A DNA stretch of 64,000 nt from NCBI GenBank assembly GCA_021300195.1, contig JAJTIE010000002.1, positions 1 to 64,000 of the forward strand, written 5' to 3'. The notes under the pieces were generated by a model that was not told the origin of the DNA, ran no database searches, and saw only the letters and a list, made by a program, of their open reading frames with translations. How positions within the stretch are numbered: the first letter of the stretch is position 1; the number at the start of each line of letters is the position of its first letter. Of this stretch, positions 7,843 to 15,423 are shown one piece after another. Source of the stretch: Bacteroidota bacterium. Lineage in GTDB: Bacteria > Bacteroidota > Bacteroidia > J057 > JAJTIE01. A program made the position numbers and the translations under genes.

Positions 7843-8589
7843 TTAGTTCAGGTCCAGTGCGCCTTTGTCCACCAGGGCCTTTAGCAGGTCGGCCTCCTGG
7901 CCGGGCTCAAAGTAGCGAGTGCTTGCCTTGGCGGCAGGCAGCTCATAGGCCAGTACGTGGGTATCGGGCTCGGCCTGGGTGGCGGGCACTACGGCCAGGG
8001 GCTTGGTGCGTGCAGCCATAATGCCCCGCATGTTGGGTATACGCCACTCGGCCAGGCCTTTCTGGGCACTCAGCACCAGGGGCAGGCTGCCCTCCAGCTC
8101 TTCCATTCCGCCGTCTATCTCCCGCTTCAGGCGGGCACGGTCTCCCTCTACCTCCAGCCAGGTGGCAAAGGATACAAAGGGTAGGTCCAGCAGCTCGGCC
8201 ACCATGCCGGGCACCTCGCTGCCGTTGTTGTCTATGCTTTCCTTGCCAGCCATAATCAGGCTATAGTTTTTGCCCTGCGCGTAGGCAGCTATCTGGCGGG
8301 CTACGTAGGCGGCATCCTGGGCCGGCGCGTCTATGCGCACCCCTTCATCGGCACCAATGGCCAGGGCACGACGGATAGTAGGCTCCACATCCGGCCCGCC
8401 CACGCACAGTGCCACCACCTTGGTGGCCTTGCCGGCTTCCTTCAGCTCCAGGGCACGCACCAGCGAAAACTCGTCGTAGGGGTTAATGATAAAGGTTACC
8501 CCAGTGCTATCCAGGGCCTTGCCAGTGGCATCGAACTTGATTTTTGTGGTCGTGTCCGGCACGTGGCTTATCAGGATCAGAATTTCCAT
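7843..8589 (-). CDS. etfB: electron transfer flavoprotein subunit beta
   Basis: This encodes 248 residues, the usual EtfB size. The start MEILILISHVPDTTTKIKF, the NPYDEFSLVRALELKE segment, the AMP-binding-like IMAGKESIDNNGSEVPGMVAELL region, and AARTKPLAVV near the C-terminus are all characteristic. It is the first gene of the etfB-etfA-BFN run. It supplies the AMP-binding half of the ETF heterodimer used in fatty acid and amino acid oxidation. A -7-like box lies 36 bases before the ATG. Confidence 0.95.
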   Translation of the reverse strand: MEILILISHVPDTTTKIKFDATGKALDSTGVTFIINPYDEFSLVRALELKEAGKATKVVALCVGGPDVEPTIRRALAIGADEGVRIDAPAQDAAYVARQIAAYAQGKNYSLIMAGKESIDNNGSEVPGMVAELLDLPFVSFATWLEVEGDRARLKREIDGGMEELEGSLPLVLSAQKGLAEWRIPNMRGIMAARTKPLAVVPATQAEPDTHVLAYELPAAKASTRYFEPGQEADLLKALVDKGALDLN

Positions 8590-8624
8590 GCGTTCAGGTT
8601 AATAGAACTCTGCTAATTTTACTG

Positions 8625-8655
8625 CAAATATACCAAAGCACCCTGCATATCCTAA
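8625..8655 (-). promoter_or_regulatory. candidate promoter of etfB-etfA
   Basis: On the minus strand TATATTTG (8632 to 8625) matches TAnnTTTG. Nineteen bases upstream is TTAG (8655 to 8652), one mismatch from TTTG. It lies 36 bases before the etfB start. Confidence 0.5.
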
Positions 8656-8714
8656 TGGCCGTATGTATGGGTCGCTTTGTTTACTATAAGCACGCTTAAA
8701 AGCCCCATTCGCTT

Positions 8715-9053
8715 ATGCCCGACCGCATTACCACCCTCCGCCAGTTTCTGCTGGATAGCCCGGAGGATCCTTTTGTACACTATGCCCTGGCGCAGGAATA
8801 TGCCAAGCTGGGTGATACTGAGCAGGCAGAAAGGTACTACCAGCACCTAGTAGACAGGCACCCTGGCTATGTAGCCACCTACTACCACTACGGCAAGCTG
8901 TGCGTGCAGCAGAACAGGCGGCCAGAGGCGGCCCAGCTGTTTGAGCAAGGCATACAAAAAGCCAGAGCAGCCGGAGATGCGCACTCGGCGCGCGAACTAC
9001 TGGAGGCCCTGAACACCCTGCACGGCGAAGCGGAGGACGAGGATGAAGACTAA
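8715..9053 (+). CDS. tetratricopeptide-repeat protein
   Basis: This encodes 112 residues, without a signal peptide, so it is cytoplasmic. It contains two to three TPR units (FVHYALAQEYAKLGDTEQAERYYQHLV, TYYHYGKLCVQQNRRPEAAQLFEQGIQKA) and ends in an acidic tail (GEAEDEDED). TPR repeats form a helical scaffold for protein-protein contacts; the partner is unknown. The 3' end overlaps the next gene by 11 bases, suggesting cotranslation with the outer-membrane barrel gene. Confidence 0.8.
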   Translation: MPDRITTLRQFLLDSPEDPFVHYALAQEYAKLGDTEQAERYYQHLVDRHPGYVATYYHYGKLCVQQNRRPEAAQLFEQGIQKARAAGDAHSARELLEALNTLHGEAEDEDED

Positions 9054-9726
9054 ACCAAGCCCCCCCCCACCCTGGCGGGCCGCCACCCGAGTTATGCTGC
9101 TAGCCCTGCTGCTAGCCCTGCCCCTGGGCCTCTGGGCGCAGGATGCCCAGTTTGGCGGCCACGCCGGGGTGGCCATTGTACGCCTGCGCTTCGAAAATCC
9201 GGGGCCACCCCCCCAGGCGGGCTGGGCCATAGGTACCGATGCCAATGTGGCGATCGATAAAAACGGCCTGATCCGCTTTATGCCCCAGGCGGGGTACATC
9301 CTGAGCAATACCGAGGGCAGCGTAGACCCTCTAAATCCGCTGTTTAGCAACCGTACGGGCCGCCCCCTGCCGCTAGACACACGCGTGCGGGTGCTCACCC
9401 ACCTGTTTCAGGGTGCCATGCTACTCAAGTTTAGCAACAATAGCGATGACCGCTTTGGCCTATACCTGGGGCCCGCCCTACACTATGTGCTGGGCCAAAC
9501 CCTGGTGTTTGAGATACCCGTACAGGGGCAAGACGAGACCGTGCGCGAGACCATATCCGGCTACGATGGCGACCGGACCTTCTGGATGGCCTACCTGGGC
9601 ATAGAGGCTCGCTTTACCCCACCCAAAAAACTGGGTGTTTATGGCTACCTGCAGTCCTATCATCAGCTTAACCAAGACCCCGTACTGCCTGCAGGTGTTA
9701 CCTTTGGCGTAAAAGTTTTGTTCTAG
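9043..9726 (+). CDS. outer membrane beta-barrel protein
   Basis: This encodes 227 residues. The basic N-terminus is followed by a Leu/Ala-rich signal peptide ending at LWAQ. The mature part alternates hydrophobic and polar residues with Gly/aromatic girdles (GFGLYLGPALHYVLGQ-like strands), and the chain ends ...GVKVLF with a terminal Phe, as outer-membrane barrels usually do. It resembles the small PorT-like or OmpA-like barrels of Bacteroidota. Function is unknown. It starts inside the end of the TPR gene. Confidence 0.72.
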   Translation: MKTKPSPPPPWRAATRVMLLALLLALPLGLWAQDAQFGGHAGVAIVRLRFENPGPPPQAGWAIGTDANVAIDKNGLIRFMPQAGYILSNTEGSVDPLNPLFSNRTGRPLPLDTRVRVLTHLFQGAMLLKFSNNSDDRFGLYLGPALHYVLGQTLVFEIPVQGQDETVRETISGYDGDRTFWMAYLGIEARFTPPKKLGVYGYLQSYHQLNQDPVLPAGVTFGVKVLF

Positions 9727-9765
9727 TCCATCCCACTCACCGGTGGTTTTGGGCAATATGCCTGT

Positions 9766-9773
9766 TACTTTTG
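9766..9773 (+). promoter_or_regulatory. candidate -7 box for rpe
   Basis: TACTTTTG matches TAnnTTTG exactly. A TTTTG lies upstream at 9747-9751, but with only 14 bases between, shorter than the usual 19. It is 37 bases before the rpe ATG. Confidence 0.4.
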
Positions 9774-9810
9774 TCGATACACATACAAGTGCCCCGTGCA
9801 CACGCCAGCC

Positions 9811-10491
9811 ATGTTTCCGACCCCGAAACCCATCATTAGTCCCTCTGTCCTGTCGGCAGACTTTGGCCACCTGGCCAGGGATATCTCCGTGCTGAACGAT
9901 AGCCAGGCCGACTGGATCCACTGCGACATCATGGATGGCCGCTTTGTGCCCAACCTGTCTTTTGGCCTGCCCGTACTGCAGGCCATCAAGCGGTCGGCCA
10001 CCAAGCCGCTGGACGTGCACCTGATGATTGTGGAGCCGGAAAAATACCTGGAGGCCTTCAAAGAAGCGGGGGCAGACCTGCTGACAGTGCAGCTAGAAGC
10101 CTGCCCGCACCTGAACCGCACGCTGAACGCCATACGCGAGCTGGGCATGAAGAGCGGCGTGGCCCTGAACCCCGCCACCCCCGTAGAGCTGCTGCAAGAC
10201 TGCCTGCAGGATGCTGACCTGGTGCTGCTGATGAGTGTGAACCCGGGCTTCGGCGGGCAGCACTTCATCCCCCGCACCTGGGACCGACTGCGCCGGCTGC
10301 GCCAGCTGGTAGATGCGTATAGCCCCAGTACCCTGATAGAAATAGACGGCGGGGTAAATGCCGACAACGCAGGGCAGCTGCTAGCAGCCGGAGCCGATGC
10401 CCTGGTGGCTGGCAACTTCGTGTTCAAGGCTGCTAGCCCCGAGGCGGCTATTGCCCAGCTAAAGGCCGCTACTCCCCCGCTGCTCTCCTAG
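9811..10491 (+). CDS. rpe: ribulose-phosphate 3-epimerase
   Basis: This encodes 226 residues from the ATG at 9811 (MFPTPKPIISPSVLSADF); a GTG five codons upstream is possible but less likely. It interconverts ribulose 5-phosphate and xylulose 5-phosphate in the pentose phosphate pathway. The TIM-barrel metal ligands are all present: WIHCDIMDGRFVPN (His and Asp), DVHLMI (His) and LIEIDGGVN (Asp), as is the flexible-loop SVNPGFGGQ. The usual VHYEA appears as VQLEA, a neutral change. The stop codon shares one base with the GTG start of the TonB-dependent receptor gene. Confidence 0.96.
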   Translation: MFPTPKPIISPSVLSADFGHLARDISVLNDSQADWIHCDIMDGRFVPNLSFGLPVLQAIKRSATKPLDVHLMIVEPEKYLEAFKEAGADLLTVQLEACPHLNRTLNAIRELGMKSGVALNPATPVELLQDCLQDADLVLLMSVNPGFGGQHFIPRTWDRLRRLRQLVDAYSPSTLIEIDGGVNADNAGQLLAAGADALVAGNFVFKAASPEAAIAQLKAATPPLLS

Positions 10492-13070
10492 TGCGTGCCT
10501 GTAAAACATACCTGTATCTGCTGTGCCTGTACAGCCTGCCCTGGCTGGCCCAGGCACAGCAATATGGCACCCTGCGGGTATATACCCAAGACACGGCCGG
10601 GAACCCTGTGCCGCGCGTAGCCGTAAAGGTGCGGGGCAGCCTGAGCCGCTACGAAACCAATGAGCAGGGCTACGCAGAGCTGAAGCGCATGCCTGTAGGC
10701 ACCCTGCGCGTGCGCCTGAGCCACCCCGCATACCGGCAGCAGGAGGTGGATGTAAAGGTGTGGGAAGACAGCACCACCGTGCTGCGCGTGCTGCTGGAGC
10801 AGCTGGCCCTAGAGGCCATAAAGGTATCACCCAGTAGGGATCTGCCCAGCATCGATCAGGCCTTTGAGAAACAAGTGGGTATAAACCAGGACAATGAGCG
10901 GAATGTAACCACCGCAAAGGGCGGAGATGAGGGGATGATAGCCCAGAGTGCAGGCGGTATAACCGCCAGCGAGTTCAGCAGCCAGTACCGGGTGCGGGGG
11001 GGAAACTATGACGAAAACCTGATCTACATCAACGGCATACAGCTGTACCGGCCACAGATTGTGCGCTCGGGCCAGGTGGAGGGACTGGGGGTAGTAAACA
11101 CCAAGCTGGTAGACCACGTGAGCTTCAGCACCGGGGGCTTTCAGGCCCAGTATGCCGACCGGCTGAGCAGTGTAATGAACATACGCTACGTAGAGCCAGA
11201 CAGCTTCCGGGCTACGGCCGAGCTGGGCCTTATTACCGCCAGCCTGAGCGCGCAGGGGCGCAACCAGGTACGCAAAAAGGATGGCAGCAAGCAGCCAGGT
11301 GGATTTACCTATCTATTTGGTGCACGTGGCTTTACGCTTCGTTACTTACTGGGTAGCTTGAATACAACAGGCACCTACCGGCCAGTGTTTGCCGACGGGC
11401 AGGCACTCTTCAGCTACGTGCCGGCCAAGCACCGCAGTTACCGATACCGGGTACGCACCCGGCACGATGACAGCACAGACTCGGTACTGGTACCGGCCAA
11501 TAACCTGAAGATCAGCCTGCTCACAATCGTACAGCGCAATAATTACGAGTTCTTCCCCGAGAACCGCGAAACCACCTTTGGCACCCTGCAAACGCCCATA
11601 CGCCTGTTTGTGGCCTTTGTGGGCAAGGAGCAGAGTACCTACCTTACCGGCCAGAGCGCCCTCATCCTGGAGCACAAGCCGAGCGCGCGCCTAAGCCTCC
11701 GCTATGCCCTTACCGGTATTCGCAGCGAAGAAGCTGAGATTATAGACGTAGAGGGGGCCTACCGGCTGGGGGATGTGAGTAGCAACCTGGGGGGAGATGA
11801 CTTTGATGAAGTAGTGTTCAACCGCGGCATAGGCAGCGAACTGCGCTATGCCCGAAACTACCTGACCGTAAGCATCCTGCGAGCTGAGCACGATGGAAGC
11901 CTGGTGCTGGACCGAGACCTGTACAAAAAGACAGCAAACAGCTATACCCGCCACCGCCTGCTGTGGGGCGCCCGCTACGAGGTGGAGACCATAGATGACC
12001 AGCTAACCGAATGGGCCGCCCTAGACAGTGCCGACTTTCTGGACATTACCGAGCGGGTGCAGAGCGAGAACCGCCTGTACAGCTACCGCAGCATGGGCTA
12101 CCTGCAGCACAACTGGCGGCTAGGCCGCGCCACCATGCTGGTGAGCGGTGTGCGCAGCCACTACTGGAGCCTGAACGACCAGGCCCTGGTATCGCCGCGC
12201 TTCCAGCTGGTGTACGATGCCAGCCAGCTACGCCCGGACACAGATGCCAGCCTGAACATAGCCCAGCAGGACAGCCTGCTAAGGCACTACCTGAAACGCC
12301 GCCGCTACCAGCTACGTGCGGCACTGGGCAGCTATTACCAGCCCGCCTTTTACCGCGAGCTGCGAAACTTTGACGGTAGCCTGAACCGCATTCGCCCGGC
12401 CCAGAGTAGCTATCAGCTCATCCTGGGTGGCGACTACATCTTTCAGGCCTGGGGCCGGGATTTCAAGCTATTCCTGGAGGGCTACTACAAGTACATGCCC
12501 CTCCTCTACCCATTCGAGTTCGACAACGTACGGATCCGCTACTACCCCAATCATCAGGCCCAGGGCTATGCCTACGGGGCTGACCTGCGGCTGAACGGAG
12601 AGTTTATCAAAGACATAGAAAGCTGGGTAAACATCGGATACCTGCAAACACGCGAACGGGTGGAGGGAATAAACCAGGGCTTTGTGCGTAGGCCTACGGA
12701 TCAGCGGCTACTGGTCAGCTTCTTCTTTCAGGATGAGTTTCCGCTACTGCCCAGCCTGAAGATGCACCTGAACCTGATATACGGCAGCGGCCTCCCCTTT
12801 GGCCCACCCGAAGGCCTTCGTAACCGCACGGTATTTCAGGCACCGTTCTACAACCGGGTAGATCTGGGCTTCAGCAACGAGTTTAAATTTCATGGTCATA
12901 AAACCCTGAGCCTGAAAAGCCTGTGGCTTGGCCTGGATGTGTACAATCTTTTTGGAAGGCCCAATACAGTGAGCTACCTCTGGCTGGAAGATACCTTCAA
13001 CACCCGCTTTGCCATCCCCAACTTCCAGAGCCAGCGCCTGCTGAATCTGCGCGCCATCGCGTACTTCTAG
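10491..13070 (+). CDS. TonB-dependent receptor with carboxypeptidase-regulatory-like domain
   Basis: This encodes 859 residues from a GTG at 10491, which overlaps the rpe stop by one base and opens straight into a signal peptide ending at AQAQQ. Residues about 25-95 form a CarboxypepD_reg-like beta-sandwich (GTLRVYTQDTAGNPVPRVAVKVRG), residues about 105-220 the plug (FSSQYRVRGGNYDENLIYINGIQL), and the rest a 22-strand barrel ending in LLNLRAIAYF with C-terminal Phe. It is an outer-membrane importer energised by TonB. No SusD partner is adjacent, so it is not a typical polysaccharide-utilisation pair; substrate unknown. Confidence 0.9.
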   Translation: MRACKTYLYLLCLYSLPWLAQAQQYGTLRVYTQDTAGNPVPRVAVKVRGSLSRYETNEQGYAELKRMPVGTLRVRLSHPAYRQQEVDVKVWEDSTTVLRVLLEQLALEAIKVSPSRDLPSIDQAFEKQVGINQDNERNVTTAKGGDEGMIAQSAGGITASEFSSQYRVRGGNYDENLIYINGIQLYRPQIVRSGQVEGLGVVNTKLVDHVSFSTGGFQAQYADRLSSVMNIRYVEPDSFRATAELGLITASLSAQGRNQVRKKDGSKQPGGFTYLFGARGFTLRYLLGSLNTTGTYRPVFADGQALFSYVPAKHRSYRYRVRTRHDDSTDSVLVPANNLKISLLTIVQRNNYEFFPENRETTFGTLQTPIRLFVAFVGKEQSTYLTGQSALILEHKPSARLSLRYALTGIRSEEAEIIDVEGAYRLGDVSSNLGGDDFDEVVFNRGIGSELRYARNYLTVSILRAEHDGSLVLDRDLYKKTANSYTRHRLLWGARYEVETIDDQLTEWAALDSADFLDITERVQSENRLYSYRSMGYLQHNWRLGRATMLVSGVRSHYWSLNDQALVSPRFQLVYDASQLRPDTDASLNIAQQDSLLRHYLKRRRYQLRAALGSYYQPAFYRELRNFDGSLNRIRPAQSSYQLILGGDYIFQAWGRDFKLFLEGYYKYMPLLYPFEFDNVRIRYYPNHQAQGYAYGADLRLNGEFIKDIESWVNIGYLQTRERVEGINQGFVRRPTDQRLLVSFFFQDEFPLLPSLKMHLNLIYGSGLPFGPPEGLRNRTVFQAPFYNRVDLGFSNEFKFHGHKTLSLKSLWLGLDVYNLFGRPNTVSYLWLEDTFNTRFAIPNFQSQRLLNLRAIAYF

Positions 13071-13109
13071 CACTTGTCTTATTCTCCTGGTTGACACCTA
13101 ATCCCCGGC

Positions 13110-14018
13110 TTATGCATAGTGCCGCTTCATGCGCAGGAATGGCGCCTCCAGGTACTGATACGACAGGGAGGCGAGCAGAATGGTCAGGCCGAAGATGAGC
13201 CCAAATACACAGGCATAGTCTATCCAACTGGTGTAGCCCAGCACACGCCAGTAACGCGTTACCACAAAAATGACAGCTGGGTGCAGGATGTAGATCCCAA
13301 AAGAGATGCGCCCCAAAAACCGCAGGGGCCGCCACTCGAGTGAAATAATACCGCGGCCCGTAGCCTGGCCCCAGATGAGTAAAACCGTAAAGCAGGCGAG
13401 TAACTCATGCACCCAGATAAAGGAATGTAGCGGGGTGGTATAGGCAGCCATAACCCCCAATAATAGCCAGGTGCCTAGCTGAATACTTCGATGTAAAAAG
13501 AACCGATGCCAACCCCTATGGTAGGCCCCGGCACCCAGGGCGCCGATCAGTAGGTATGCGTAGTGTATCTTATAGGAGGTGTGCGGACCGTGCTTGCCGC
13601 CAAAACTAACAACCAGCCACCCATTCAGACCGATAAAAAGCAGACATAGACCCGAAATAATGTGCCAGCGCCACCTGCGTAGCCGGAAGAGCCAGGGATA
13701 AAACAGATAAAACTGCTCCTCCACCCCCAGGCTCCAGTAGTGAAAGATAAGCATGGGGGAAAGACTGAGGAGGGGGCTAAGGTTGGCAAACAGCAGGGCC
13801 GAAAGGCCGACGGCAGGCCAGTCTATTTGCTCACCAAAGTGCCACAGCAGCAGCCCACTACCCACCATATAGGTGTAGTATAAGGGCCAGATGCGCAGGA
13901 TGCGCCGCATGTAGAAAGTACGTACTTGCACAAGCCTCAGCCGCTCCTCCATCAAAAACAAGTACGTAATGAGAAAGCCGCTTAGACTAAAAAAAAACGG
14001 TAACAGACAAGCTGGCAA
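13110..14018 (-). CDS. acyltransferase 3 family membrane protein, C-terminal part (frameshifted)
   Basis: This frame carries most of an acyltransferase 3 (OafA/NodX-type) integral membrane protein: FFSLSGFLITYLFLMEE, RRILRIWPLYYTY, HYWSLGVEEQFYLFYPW (the conserved WSLxVExQFY block) and about nine hydrophobic segments, ending with the C-terminal transmembrane helix and a basic tail. The first residues of the open frame (MPACLLPFF) are an artefact of the shifted frame. The N-terminus lies in the overlapping frame up to 14178, separated by a run of nine T on the coding strand. These enzymes move acetyl groups onto cell-surface glycans such as O-antigen. The gene is probably non-functional in this version unless the run slips. 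Confidence 0.8.
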   Translation of the reverse strand: MPACLLPFFFSLSGFLITYLFLMEERLRLVQVRTFYMRRILRIWPLYYTYMVGSGLLLWHFGEQIDWPAVGLSALLFANLSPLLSLSPMLIFHYWSLGVEEQFYLFYPWLFRLRRWRWHIISGLCLLFIGLNGWLVVSFGGKHGPHTSYKIHYAYLLIGALGAGAYHRGWHRFFLHRSIQLGTWLLLGVMAAYTTPLHSFIWVHELLACFTVLLIWGQATGRGIISLEWRPLRFLGRISFGIYILHPAVIFVVTRYWRVLGYTSWIDYACVFGLIFGLTILLASLSYQYLEAPFLRMKRHYA

Positions 14019-14178
14019 AATCTTTGAGCAGCGGAACCCGAACGACTAGATCGGAACCTAACGGGGTACCGGGTATACCCAGCTCCACAAGGCCTGCAAC
14101 AATGTGCCCCAGCACTACCGCAAGCGCTGCCAGTGCACGCAGGCCATCCAGGCCGGGCAGCCGACTAGTAGGCTGCAT
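13987..14178 (-). CDS. acyltransferase 3 family membrane protein, N-terminal part (frameshifted)
   Basis: This encodes 63 residues from the ATG at 14178. LPGLDGLRALAALAVVLGHI is the signature start of acyltransferase 3 proteins, including the His after the first helix that is thought to act in catalysis. The frame ends at a TAG directly after the T9 run (LSVTVFF-stop). With eight T it would continue as LSVTVFFSLSGFLITYLFL into the downstream frame, so the two pieces are one gene (13110-14178). Confidence 0.75.
   Translation of the reverse strand: MQPTSRLPGLDGLRALAALAVVLGHIVAGLVELGIPGTPLGSDLVVRVPLLKDFASLSVTVFF
13989..13997 (-). repeat. A9/T9 homopolymer at the acyltransferase frameshift
   Basis: Nine A on the plus strand (T9 in the coding direction) sit exactly where the two acyltransferase frames meet. 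Eight would restore one open frame. It is among the longest mononucleotide runs inside a coding region of the window. Confidence 0.75.
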
Positions 14179-14291
14179 GGTGGCAATGGGCGGGTAGGGA
14201 AACAGGGAAACGACATAAAGTATTGCGTGTAGATACTTTAATGGGAGTCAGTATATCAGTATCTTGCATGGTTTCGTTCTAAAGACTGTAT

Positions 14292-15413
14292 ATGACCAAA
14301 CTGGGCCGAATGTTGGAGATACGTGGTACGTACACTACGCTTGCTATTGCGCTGTGTGTAGGGCTGATGTGTGTGCGACTAGTGGATGCCCAAACATCGG
14401 TCCCCAAGTATAGCAACGAATTCCTGAAAATAGGTGTAAGCGCACGGGCTGCCGGCATGGGCAATGCCCTGACTGCCTGGACAGACGATGCCAGCAGTGG
14501 CTACTGGAACCCCGCCCTGATGGTATACCAGAAGACAAAGCATGAGCTAGACCTGATGCACAGCGAATACTTTGCTGGGGTGGCCAAGTATGACTACGCC
14601 GCCTTCAACACCCGAATAGAGGGAGACCGCAGGCTGGGATTCACGTTCATACGCTTTGGGGTAGACGATATACCGAACACACTGAACTTTCGGGATGGGA
14701 ATAATTTTAACTACGACCTGATTAGCAGCTTCAGCGTGGCAGATATGGCGCTGATCATGAGCTATGCACAGCGCATCCAGCAGGTGAAGGGACTGAGTCT
14801 GGGTGGCAGCTTCAAGGTGGTAAACCGCATAGCGGGCGAGTTTGCCACAGCCTGGGGCTTTGGCCTGGATGTGGCCGCTGCCTACCAGCGAGACCGCTTG
14901 TATCTGGGTCTTATCGCATCGGACGTAACAAGCACCTTCAATGCCTGGACCTTCAACACCGAGACTTTTGAAGAGGGCTTCCTGGAAGCCAACCAGGAGA
15001 TCCCGCAAAACTCTGTGGAGATTACCCTGCCATCAGCCAGGCTGGGGGTGGGCTACCGCCTGCTGCCTGAGGGGAAAAAGATAGGCCTGTATGCCAGCGC
15101 CCAGGCCAACCTGGCCTTTGACGGCCCGCGCAATGTGGTAACCAACCTGGGCAGGGTAAGCCTGGACCCCGCCATGGGCCTGGAGGCAAACTATAAGGGA
15201 ATTGTATTTGCACGCGCCGGCGTTATGAATTTTCAGTACCTTATAGATGAAAAAAATGAAAAGTACCTGTCTGCCTTTCCTACAGCCGGTGTAGGCATCA
15301 GCTACTGGAATATCAGCCTGGACTATGCCCTCTCAAACCTGAGCGGCTTCGACCTGGGGCTGTACTCTCACCTTATCTCCCTTCGCATCGGTTTCGACGC
15401 GCTAAAACTATGA
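14292..15413 (+). CDS. porV2: putative type IX secretion system outer membrane protein PorV2
   Basis: This encodes 373 residues with a signal peptide ending at VDAQ, then the family-typical start of the mature protein: YSNEFLKIGVSARAAGMGNALTAW and SGYWNPALM. This is a FadL-like outer-membrane barrel of the PorV/PorQ group; the C-terminal strands are SLDYALSNLS and SLRIGFDALKL. PorV carries T9SS cargo from the translocon to the PorU sortase at the cell surface. The gene lies 10 bases before the PorU2-like gene, the arrangement seen for the PorV2/PorU2 pair in many Bacteroidota. Assignment to PorV2 rather than PorV rests on that pairing. Confidence 0.85.
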   Translation: MTKLGRMLEIRGTYTTLAIALCVGLMCVRLVDAQTSVPKYSNEFLKIGVSARAAGMGNALTAWTDDASSGYWNPALMVYQKTKHELDLMHSEYFAGVAKYDYAAFNTRIEGDRRLGFTFIRFGVDDIPNTLNFRDGNNFNYDLISSFSVADMALIMSYAQRIQQVKGLSLGGSFKVVNRIAGEFATAWGFGLDVAAAYQRDRLYLGLIASDVTSTFNAWTFNTETFEEGFLEANQEIPQNSVEITLPSARLGVGYRLLPEGKKIGLYASAQANLAFDGPRNVVTNLGRVSLDPAMGLEANYKGIVFARAGVMNFQYLIDEKNEKYLSAFPTAGVGISYWNISLDYALSNLSGFDLGLYSHLISLRIGFDALKL

Positions 15414-15423
15414 GCCTGAAATC

